Positions 24,148-31,800 of a stretch of 34,502 nucleotides of DNA are shown here, one piece after another. The translations under genes and the position numbers were made by a program. This DNA is from an uncultured Dorea sp. (GTDB lineage: Bacteria; Bacillota; Clostridia; Lachnospirales; Lachnospiraceae): the NCBI GenBank assembly GCA_910578455.1, contig CAJTQA010000038.1:1-34502 (forward strand). The letters are read 5' to 3'. The first letter of the stretch is position 1. Each line of letters opens with the position of its first letter. A model generated the notes under the pieces. That model saw nothing but the letters and a program-made list of their open reading frames with translations, did no database searches and was not told the DNA's origin.

Positions 24148-24399
24148 TTGAAAAATAATTGGGAAAAGAATATAAATGATATTTTTTTGAGGTATTCAGG
24201 CATTGATTTTATTAAAAACAGAACTAATATTGATAAAAAATTAATGGGAACAGAATTAGGCATAGCCCCAAGGACACTGGTGTATATTTATTGCAAAATA
24301 GAGGAAGAGCTGGGCATATCCATACCTGTAAAAGAAGTCGTTGACGGTAATTTTGATACATTTGGCAATGTATGTAAAATGGTTTCAAAAATTGTCTGA
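24148..24399 (+). CDS. Acyl-carrier-related small protein of the RiPP cassette
   Basis: The 83-residue protein (from TTG 24148) is helical and ends like an acyl carrier protein, with IEEELGISIPVKEVV. The Asp-Ser-Leu that carries phosphopantetheine is replaced by APRTL, so it probably carries no prosthetic group. A protein of this kind accompanies CcpM-type cassettes as an ACP-related partner; its role is unknown. The start is uncertain: the frame is open from 24076, overlapping the previous gene, with GTGs at 24133 and 24136 and a TTG at 24148, none with a strong ribosome site. A terminator follows. Confidence 0.65.
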   Translation: MKNNWEKNINDIFLRYSGIDFIKNRTNIDKKLMGTELGIAPRTLVYIYCKIEEELGISIPVKEVVDGNFDTFGNVCKMVSKIV

Positions 24400-24421
24400 T
24401 GGAAATGAGGTTTGAGGATTT

Positions 24422-24457
24422 AAAGAACGTCTCATATATGAGGAGCGTTCTTTTTTT
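24422..24457 (+). terminator. Intrinsic terminator closing the RiPP cassette
   Basis: AAAGAACG at 24422-24429 pairs with CGTTCTTT at 24446-24453, with an inner CTCAT/ATGAG stem, then a run of T to 24457. It separates the peptide locus from the T7SS operon. Confidence 0.92.
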
Positions 24458-24502
24458 AGTGCGCCGGAGCAGTAATTTCCGCTGTACCGATTATCTGGGA
24501 AT

Positions 24503-24568
24503 CATTTAAGGACAAAAACAGGTCATTGAGGCCATTTTCGACACGAATCGATTTTTCTTTGATACAAT
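24503..24568 (+). promoter_or_regulatory. LytTR-type direct repeats and promoter of the T7SS operon
   Basis: ATTTAAGGACAAAA at 24504-24517 matches the TTTAAGGACAAA repeat exactly. A degenerate second copy, CATTGAGGCCA, lies 20 bases further at 24524-24534. The -10 box TACAAT at 24563-24568 begins 50 bases after the C of the first repeat, the same distance as at the two RiPP promoters. There is no good -35 box. Confidence 0.72.
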
Positions 24569-24605
24569 ATATTTCGGATAATCTTATAGAAAAAGAGTGA
24601 GTGAT

Positions 24606-26687
24606 ATGAGCAAAAGAGAAAAAGCATTGAAGGCAGGCATCTTCCTTCTGGCGCTTTCGCTGTCGGCATCCTGCGGATATTTTGCAGGCAGCCGACACGG
24701 CACGAAGACCGGAGCAGAACAGGCGCAGGGGGAAAGGAAGGACGGAGAGAGAAGGATTGCCGTTGTTGACATGGATGAAGGGGTAAAGCAAGGCGGAGAG
24801 ACGGTGCAGTACGCGTCAAAGCTATTGCCCTATTCAGGGGTGGAATATACGGTGACAGGCCTCCAGGACGCAAGGAACGGAGTGGAGACGGGGCTTTACA
24901 GCGCTTATGTGGTCATCCCTTCTGATTTCTCGCGGTCCGTGCAGAGCGTCAACGACCAGCCGCTATGGAGCAAGCTGGCGTACACGATAGACAGCAGCAT
25001 GGATGACGCGGGAAAGGAAGAGGCTGCGAGGAAGGTTGCCGCTATGGCGCAGAATATGAACGACAGCCTCACGAAAGTCTATCTTTCCTCCGTCATGAAA
25101 GAGTTTCACAGTGTGCAGGACGCTACAGGAACAATCATAGAAAATGATGAAAGAGATGCCGAGATTCTGAACTCTGTGGACGCGGGGAATCTGATAGAAC
25201 TGGTAGAGCTTCCGGAGCTGGCGGAGATAGAAAATAACGTGACATCTCTTGATCTGGCACAGGAGTATGAAAAAAACGCAAATCTTGTGGAAGGTCTTGG
25301 AACGGCCTACCAGGAGTTTCTGCAGAACGCTCAGAAGGATCTGGATAAGACGAAGAAACGCTGGGAGGAGGCGCTGGCGGAGACAGACGCCGCATATGAG
25401 GCGTTAGCAAGCGGAAAGGCAGCGCTCTTAGAGTTTTCAGTTGAAAAGCCGGACATGGAGGAGAGGTATAAGGAGTCGAGACAGAAACTTGAGGATGCGA
25501 TAAAGGCATACGACAGCTATCTTGAGCAGTACAATGCCGCGAATGCGGGCGGCAATAAGTCGGCTTTGATAAAGATGATTAAAGAATATGAAGAAATAGA
25601 GACAAAGTATCAGGATATGCTAAATCCTTATCTCACGGACAGCAAGAAGGATTATGAATTTGAGGACGTGCAAAAATACAGGAAAGAACTGTCTGAACTT
25701 CTGGCGAAAGAGCTGGGGGAGGACATGCTGGCTGATAAGGAGGAAAAAAGCTGGAAAGCCTATCTGGAATGGCTGACGGAGAAGATAGACCGGAAAAGCT
25801 ATGTGGACAAACAGGCATCCATTGACAATTGCAAGGATGGGGAGGATCTGTCTGATGAGGGCCAGGCGACGGAAACACCGGCGGCAGTACTGCTTAGCGA
25901 GCCCCTGCCCGGCGCGCCGGAGGGGATAAGCACTGCCGCAAAGCTCCGGGAGCAGAGCGAAAAGCTCATAGCCATGTCCGAAGAAGGGCAGGGAGGGCTT
26001 GTGCAGGAATTTGCGGAGAAAAAGAAGGTTCTTGACGACGAGTTCCAGAAAATTGAGGAAAAATGCCAGGCTGCGGGGAAAGCAGAGAGGGAGACCTATG
26101 AAGAACTGAAAGAATATAACCTCGCGTCCTACGTGGAAAGCAAGACAACAGAGCAGATCGCGGAATCCTTCCGGTCAAACAATGAGGCGATAGAGGGCAA
26201 AGTAGAAAAGCATGCAGAAGAGACGGACGAATATATAGACAAGGTATACGAGGCGGCGGAAGAAAACGTGACGGCTATGGAAAAAAGCGTGGAGGAGGCA
26301 CAGGAAAAGTCGGAGAAGCTTTTGGAGGAAGGATTGCGGGAGGCGAAAAAGTCCGGAGATAAAAGCAGGGAGACCAACTTAAAACTCTTAAAGAAACTGA
26401 CAGGCCAGCTTGCCTATACGAGGATCGGGGATGTGGAGAATAAAGAAGTGTATGATTTCATTGCCGCTCCCCTTGCCCTCCAGGAGGCTCCTGAGGAGAA
26501 AGTGCCGTCCGGACAGATGGCTGACAAGGCGGCGGTATGGGATGACGAAGAAATGATAATTCGGGAAAAATCCAACAAGAAAGCAGTGTGGTGGATCGCC
26601 GCGCTCCTTGCCGGAGCTATCGGGGCGGCGCTGATTGCCCGGTGGGCCGTCTCTTTCTGGAGAAAGAGACGCATGGAGGAATTTTGA
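24606..26687 (+). CDS. esaA: EsaA/YueB-like T7SS membrane protein
   Basis: The 693-residue protein has one N-terminal helix (about residues 8-26) and a long extracellular region. The extracellular part starts with the YhgE/Pip/EsaA motif RIAVVDMDEGVKQGGE and SAYVVIPSDFS, continues as a long coiled-coil stretch (about 200-640), and ends in one C-terminal helix (AVWWIAALLAGAIGAALIA). In Firmicutes T7SSb, EsaA/YueB forms an extracellular stalk of the secretion complex. Characterised EsaA has several C-terminal helices; here I see only one, so this is a reduced form. ATG 24606 is chosen over GTG 24597, which has no ribosome site. It is the first gene of the operon. Confidence 0.82.
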   Translation: MSKREKALKAGIFLLALSLSASCGYFAGSRHGTKTGAEQAQGERKDGERRIAVVDMDEGVKQGGETVQYASKLLPYSGVEYTVTGLQDARNGVETGLYSAYVVIPSDFSRSVQSVNDQPLWSKLAYTIDSSMDDAGKEEAARKVAAMAQNMNDSLTKVYLSSVMKEFHSVQDATGTIIENDERDAEILNSVDAGNLIELVELPELAEIENNVTSLDLAQEYEKNANLVEGLGTAYQEFLQNAQKDLDKTKKRWEEALAETDAAYEALASGKAALLEFSVEKPDMEERYKESRQKLEDAIKAYDSYLEQYNAANAGGNKSALIKMIKEYEEIETKYQDMLNPYLTDSKKDYEFEDVQKYRKELSELLAKELGEDMLADKEEKSWKAYLEWLTEKIDRKSYVDKQASIDNCKDGEDLSDEGQATETPAAVLLSEPLPGAPEGISTAAKLREQSEKLIAMSEEGQGGLVQEFAEKKKVLDDEFQKIEEKCQAAGKAERETYEELKEYNLASYVESKTTEQIAESFRSNNEAIEGKVEKHAEETDEYIDKVYEAAEENVTAMEKSVEEAQEKSEKLLEEGLREAKKSGDKSRETNLKLLKKLTGQLAYTRIGDVENKEVYDFIAAPLALQEAPEEKVPSGQMADKAAVWDDEEMIIREKSNKKAVWWIAALLAGAIGAALIARWAVSFWRKRRMEEF

Positions 26688-26700
26688 CAGCAGGATAACA

Positions 26701-26739
26701 AACATAAAGCTCCGGGTGCTTGCGGAGAACCTTTATGTT
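26701..26739 (+). other. Strong hairpin upstream of the WXG100 gene
   Basis: AACATAAAG at 26701-26709 pairs with CTTTATGTT at 26731-26739, and CTCC pairs with GGAG inside. There is no T run after it, so it is not an obvious terminator. It may be an RNA processing or stabilising element for the esxA message. Confidence 0.6.
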
Positions 26740-26771
26740 GTTATAAAAAGAAAACAAAGGAGGAAAAAACG

Positions 26772-27050
26772 ATGTTAAGAGTGGATTATGAGGCGCTGGC
26801 GTCATCATCAGCAACGCTGATTGACCAGGGAGACCGGTTCGAAGAATGCATCGAAACGATGTCGAAGGTTATCAGGGAGCTGCCTGACGTGTGGGAGGCG
26901 GAGACGTGCGACCGCTACGTAGAGCAGTACTTTGAGGCAGAGCCGAAACTTAAGGAGGTAAGGCAGATGATAGAGGATATGGCGACACAGATGCGCCAGA
27001 TTTCTCAGAATTTCGAGAAGGCAGACCAGGATATGAAAAACCAGATGTAG
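26772..27050 (+). CDS. esxA: WXG100-family protein (EsxA/YukE-like)
   Basis: The 92-residue protein has the two-helix hairpin layout of WXG100 substrates. The turn near residue 41 reads VWEAETCDRYVEQY, so the motif is Trp-Glu-Ala rather than Trp-x-Gly. The C-terminal Tyr/Glu-type signal expected after the second helix is not obvious. WXG100 proteins are secreted dimers and core T7SS components. A very strong AAAGGAGG ribosome site and the hairpins on both sides fit high expression relative to the rest of the operon. Confidence 0.88.
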   Translation: MLRVDYEALASSSATLIDQGDRFEECIETMSKVIRELPDVWEAETCDRYVEQYFEAEPKLKEVRQMIEDMATQMRQISQNFEKADQDMKNQM

Positions 27051-27061
27051 CAGCCTGAACC

Positions 27062-27089
27062 GCGGGCCGGCAGTTATTGCCGGCTCCGC
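27062..27089 (+). other. GC-rich hairpin downstream of the WXG100 gene
   Basis: GCGG(G)CCGGCA pairs with TGCCGG(CT)CCGC around GTTAT. There is no T run. It could block 3' exonucleases or reduce read-through, protecting the esxA message. Confidence 0.65.
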
Positions 27090-27122
27090 TGAGAGGAAGA
27101 TGAAAGAAATGGGGGCGGGATG

Positions 27123-27593
27123 ATGGCAGAGGCGAAACCTACGCAGAATAATACGGCAGGAAACGCAGAGATACAGATTGATATGGAGATTCTTCAGAAA
27201 CAGGAGAAAACGGCCACTTCCCTGTGCGATAAATACGGAGTCCATGTATTTAATGAAAAGGCAGCCGCGGTTGACGAGAAGACAAGACAGGAAAGGAAGG
27301 AACAGTGGCAGAAACTATTGTCGGGCGCCGTGTCAGGAGAGAAAAACTCTGACAGGGAGGAGATCTTAAGAAGGGTCATGGCGGCAGAGACACAGACAGT
27401 GGTGAAAAAAGAATATGAAACGCAGATGCAGAAGAACCAGGGACTGTCCATGATTGCTTTTGGGCTTACAGGGGTGTTTGTGGCAGGAGCGTTTCTTTTT
27501 TACATAGAAAAACAGAGGAAGAAAAAACAGCGGAGAGGACGGAAACATGAAACTGACGATAACCGTTACGGATATGAAGAACAATTCCTATGA
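27123..27593 (+). CDS. EssA-like small single-pass membrane protein
   Basis: The 156-residue protein has a hydrophilic, helical N-terminal region and one transmembrane segment near residues 110-132 (LSMIAFGLTGVFVAGAFLFYI). A short basic cytoplasmic tail, KQRKKKQRRGRK, follows. Size, topology and position just before yukD match EssA of T7SSb, although I cannot confirm homology from sequence similarity alone. The ATG at 27120 is an equal alternative. Its end overlaps the yukD start by 47 bases, implying coupled translation. Confidence 0.6.
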   Translation: MAEAKPTQNNTAGNAEIQIDMEILQKQEKTATSLCDKYGVHVFNEKAAAVDEKTRQERKEQWQKLLSGAVSGEKNSDREEILRRVMAAETQTVVKKEYETQMQKNQGLSMIAFGLTGVFVAGAFLFYIEKQRKKKQRRGRKHETDDNRYGYEEQFL

Positions 27594-27786
27594 CATACAG
27601 GTAGACGAAAGGCAGCGGATCGGAACGACTCTGCGAGTCATGGAGGAGAACCTTCCCGGCTTTGCCTGGAAAAGAGAAGCCTGCATACAGTCCGGCAGGA
27701 CAAAGAGGAAACTTACGCCGGAGCAGACATATGAGGATGCAAGGATATATACAGGAGACAGATTATGGATTATGCGGAGAAAATAA
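27547..27786 (+). CDS. esaB: Ubiquitin-like T7SS protein (YukD/EsaB)
   Basis: The 79-residue protein starts MKLTITVTDMKNNSYDIQVD. It has the beta-grasp layout, ending in TYEDARIYTGDRLWIMRRK, where the Y-x-G-D-x-L turn is typical of YukD/EsaB. These small cytoplasmic proteins are conserved components or regulators of T7SSb. It overlaps both the EssA-like gene upstream and essB downstream (22 bases), a tightly packed operon arrangement. Confidence 0.85.
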   Translation: MKLTITVTDMKNNSYDIQVDERQRIGTTLRVMEENLPGFAWKREACIQSGRTKRKLTPEQTYEDARIYTGDRLWIMRRK

Positions 27787-28883
27787 AAAAATCAAGACTA
27801 TGTGCAAAGGATTACTTTGACTATGAAAAAATAAAGGCAGCAGGAGCGCATTTCCTTTCCTGCACCTATGCCGAGGAAGGGGAAGACATATGCTTTTCCT
27901 ATGACATGGAAGGGAAAAAGAAACTGGAAGAGATACTGGATGAGCCGAAAGAGACGCAGTACCGGCTGCTGATTAATTTTGCCATGCTGGAAGAGGCATA
28001 TATGAGGTACGACTGCCCTTTTTCCATGGACAATCTGTACTATGATGAAAACTATCTCGTCTACATAAAAGAAAGGGATCTTTATGAGGCGGGGAAGACG
28101 GGAGACGAAACCAGGTTCCTTGAGATTTACAAGTCCTTTGCGGGGGGAATCTTAAGCCGGAAGTACACGGTGGAACAGATACTTTCAGGAGGGATATCCG
28201 TGCTTAAGGGGGAGAAAGGATTTCAGGGAATCTACCAGTGCGGAAGCGTCGAGGAGACGGCGGAAGAAATCAGGCGGCGCAAGACAGAGCTTGAGGCCAG
28301 GACGAAATCTGAGAAACGTATGGTGTCAAAGAGCGGATTCTTTATGTGGAAGCTGGCGGCGGTATTGGCGCTTACAGCGGCGGCAGGGCTTGGGTCATAC
28401 ACGGTTTACAGCGCGGGGTTCGCCATCCCGGAGCAAAAGGCAGTCATCCGGGGGAATGAGGAATATATCGCCGGTGACTATGTAGGGTGCATAGACGCTC
28501 TGGCGCCGCTTGAGCCGGAGGACATGGACCGGAACACAAAGTACATCCTGGCAGTGTCCTATGCGAAAAGCGAGAGCCTTAAGCAGGAGGAAATCGCCTC
28601 TATCGTGGACAAGCTGTCAACGGAGAGCAACGAGAGGGAGCTGGATTACTGGATCTGCCTCGGAAGGAGGAACCTGAAAACGGCAGAGAGCATTGCCATG
28701 GCGCTTTCAGACGACAAGCTCCTCATATATGCGTATATGAAAGAGGCTGATATCCTAGAGAGCGACACTTCCATGGACGGCACGAAGAAACAGGAGCGGA
28801 TCAGCACGCTTGAGCAGGAGATAGAAAAGCTTGGCGCGAAGTACGAGGCAGAGGAAACAGAGGAGACAGAGGAGACAAAATGA
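27765..28883 (+). CDS. essB: T7SS membrane protein EssB/YukC
   Basis: The 372-residue protein has an N-terminal cytoplasmic domain of about 190 residues (DYFDYEKIKAAGAHFLSC to TVEQILSGG). This matches the pseudokinase fold of EssB/YukC. One transmembrane helix follows near residues 193-215 (FFMWKLAAVLALTAAAGLGS), then a helical extracellular domain with TPR-like character. The tail repeats Glu-Glu-Thr (EETEETEETK). EssB links EssC to the rest of the membrane channel. The start follows CAGGAG. The stop overlaps the essC start (ATGA). Confidence 0.88.
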   Translation: MDYAEKIKKSRLCAKDYFDYEKIKAAGAHFLSCTYAEEGEDICFSYDMEGKKKLEEILDEPKETQYRLLINFAMLEEAYMRYDCPFSMDNLYYDENYLVYIKERDLYEAGKTGDETRFLEIYKSFAGGILSRKYTVEQILSGGISVLKGEKGFQGIYQCGSVEETAEEIRRRKTELEARTKSEKRMVSKSGFFMWKLAAVLALTAAAGLGSYTVYSAGFAIPEQKAVIRGNEEYIAGDYVGCIDALAPLEPEDMDRNTKYILAVSYAKSESLKQEEIASIVDKLSTESNERELDYWICLGRRNLKTAESIAMALSDDKLLIYAYMKEADILESDTSMDGTKKQERISTLEQEIEKLGAKYEAEETEETEETK

Positions 28884-31800
28884 TGGGAACGCTATGCTAT
28901 GAGAGAAAAGCCGAGGTATGGATAGGGGGCGGACAGGCCGGGTCCTCCGACCTTTTCATACAAGGTCTTGCGGCGCAGCTTTTGGTGCTTTCAGACAGAT
29001 ATATCCTGAAAGCATCTGAGGGACTGCGGGAGACAGGGGTTTGCCTGAATGGAAACCCCATTGCCGCCGGAACGGGAGAGCTGTCGGCAGGGGATGAGCT
29101 TTGCTTTGACACAGAGGATGAAAGCAGGGCGGTCACGGTTCGCCTGTTTGAGGGCGTTCTGGAGGTGGACGCGGATGACGGTGCGTATCAGACCCGCCTT
29201 CTGGCGGTGCGCGGAAGGGAGAATTACTTTCCGGGATTTCCGCATTACGCCCGTTCGCCCAGGGTGAACTACCATCTGGAGGAGAAAAAGATCACCATTG
29301 ACGCGCCGCCTCCGAAAAGGGAGATGGAGAGGGGAGGACTGATGCAGGTCATCATCCCGCCCGTATGCATGATGGCCATTACGATTGCCATGGGAGTGCT
29401 GATGCACAGAGGTCCGTATGTGTTCATGAGCGCCGGCATGACGCTTGTCACCGTGATATTTTCCATACAGAAGTTTTTCTCCGACCGCCGGGAGCGTAAG
29501 GAGGAGAATGAGAAACGGGAGAAAATATACGGGGAATACCTTCTGCGCGTGCGTAAGAGGATCCGGGCGGAGCGGGCGCGGGAGAGGGAGGCTTATGAAT
29601 ACCAGCAGCCGTCCCTTACTTCCATTATGAACATGATCGGGCAGTACAGCAGCCGGATCTATGAGCGCACGGCCCTGGACGATGATTTCCTCACTGTGAA
29701 CCTGGGGTATTATGAGGGAAAGTCAAAAATTGACGCGGCTTTTGGAGGGAAGGAGCTGGAGCTTAAGGAGGATGAGCTCATTGACGAGGCGAAAGGGATC
29801 GAAGAGGAGTACCGGCGGGTAAAAGGCCTTCCGGTTGTAGCTGACCTTAAAAGGGCGCATCTGGGTATCGTGGGCAGCAAGGCAAACGTCCATGAGCAGT
29901 TAAAATACCTGATGGCGCAGATTACCTTTTTCCAGAGCTACCATGAACTGCAGGTCATCCATATCCACGGGGCGGAATATAAGGAAGAGTTTGACTATAT
30001 GCGGTGGTACCCGCACCTGCGCCTTAACGCTATAAATGTGGTGGGGGATATCACGGACGAACAGGCGCGGGATCAGATACTGGGGAGCGTACAGCAGATC
30101 CTCAAAGACCGCAGGCTCAAGCTTGAGGAGGAGCGTCAGGAGACGGTATTCCTTCCCCATCTTCTCTTTATCATCGACGAGCCCAAGCTGGTGATGAACC
30201 ACGCGGTTATGGAGTATCTTCAGGATAAGAGGATGAACCTGGGATTTTCCATCATCTATACGTCAGAGAGGCAGGCAAGCCTTCCGGAAAATATCCGCAC
30301 GGTATGCATCATCAAGGATTCCGACAGGGGAGTGCTGCTCCTTAACGAAGGCAGGAGAGTGAACCGAGAGTTTGAGATCCAGCATACAAAAGGGGCGGAC
30401 CTTGAGCGCTCTGCAAGGGATCTAAGCGCCTTGATTCATGAAAAAGGAATCAGCAGCAGGATACCGGAAAGCATCACCTTTTTCGAGATGTATCAGATTC
30501 AGCACCCGGAGGAGCTTAACATAGGGGAGCGGTGGAGAAAAAACCAATCCCACAAATCCCTGGCCGTGCCCCTTGGAGTGCGGGCGCAGGAGGATTATGT
30601 GGAGCTTAACCTCCATGAGAAGGCACACGGCCCACACGGTCTGGTGGCGGGAACTACCGGCTCGGGAAAATCAGAGATCGTGCAGTCCTACATCCTGTCG
30701 CTGGCGGTGAATTTCCATCCCCATGAGGTGGGATTCCTGCTTATAGACTACAAGGGCGGCGGCATGGCGAACCTGTTTTCAGACCTGCCCCATCTATTAG
30801 GAACCATCACAAACCTTGACAAAGCGGAGAGCATGCGGGCGATGACATCCATAAAGAGCGAGATGTCAAGGCGGCAGAGAATCTTCGGGGAGTGCGGCGT
30901 GAACCACATCAACGGCTATAATAAGCTGTTTAAACTTGGAAAGGTGGAAGAGCCCCTGCCCCATCTGTTCCTCATCAGCGATGAGTTCGCGGAGCTTAAA
31001 AAGGAACAGCCGGAGTTCATGGCGGAGCTTGTGTCGGCGGCGCGCATCGGTCGGAGCCTTGGCATTCACCTGATACTGGCGACGCAGAAACCGTCAGGAG
31101 TGGTGGACGACCAGATCTGGACGAACAGCAAGTTCAAGCTCTGCCTGAAGGTGCAGAATGAAGGGGACAGCAAGGAGATGTTACGAACCCCCGACGCTGC
31201 ATCCATCACACAGGCGGGGCGGGCGTACCTCCAGGTAGGGAACAATGAGATTTACGAGATGTTCCAGTCCGCCTGGAGCGGAGCCTCCTACGACCGGGAG
31301 GAAAAGACGGAGGATAAGGAGGACGACAGGGTTTACCTTATAAATGCGCTGGGGCAGGGCGAGCTTATCAACAGAGACTTAAGCGGCTCCGATGAGAGCA
31401 GCCAGATAAAGAAGACCCAGCTTGACGTTATCGTAAGCCACCTTAAGGAAGTATATACGGAAGAGGGAGCCAAGGAAGTGATAAAGCCGTGGCTGCCGCC
31501 TCTCGGAGATATGTTGGTATCCCCGTATACGGGGGAGGTAAGAGACAGCGCATCCTTTGAGGAAGGCGACTATACCATCGGAATCGGCATGATAGACATA
31601 CCGGAGGAGCAGGCGCAGGAGGAGTATGTATTAGACCTGATAAAAAATGGGCATCTCCTGTATATGGCATCCAGCGGGTACGGGAAATCTGTGCTGCTGA
31701 CAAATATTGTTCTTGGGCTGGCGATGAAAAATTCTGTGCGTAACCTGAATTTCTATATATGGGATCTGGGAAACAGCGCGCTCATAACGCTCAGCAAACT

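Noticed and set aside
24148..24399. Functional acyl carrier protein
   Set aside because: The serine for phosphopantetheine is absent (APRTL instead of DSL).
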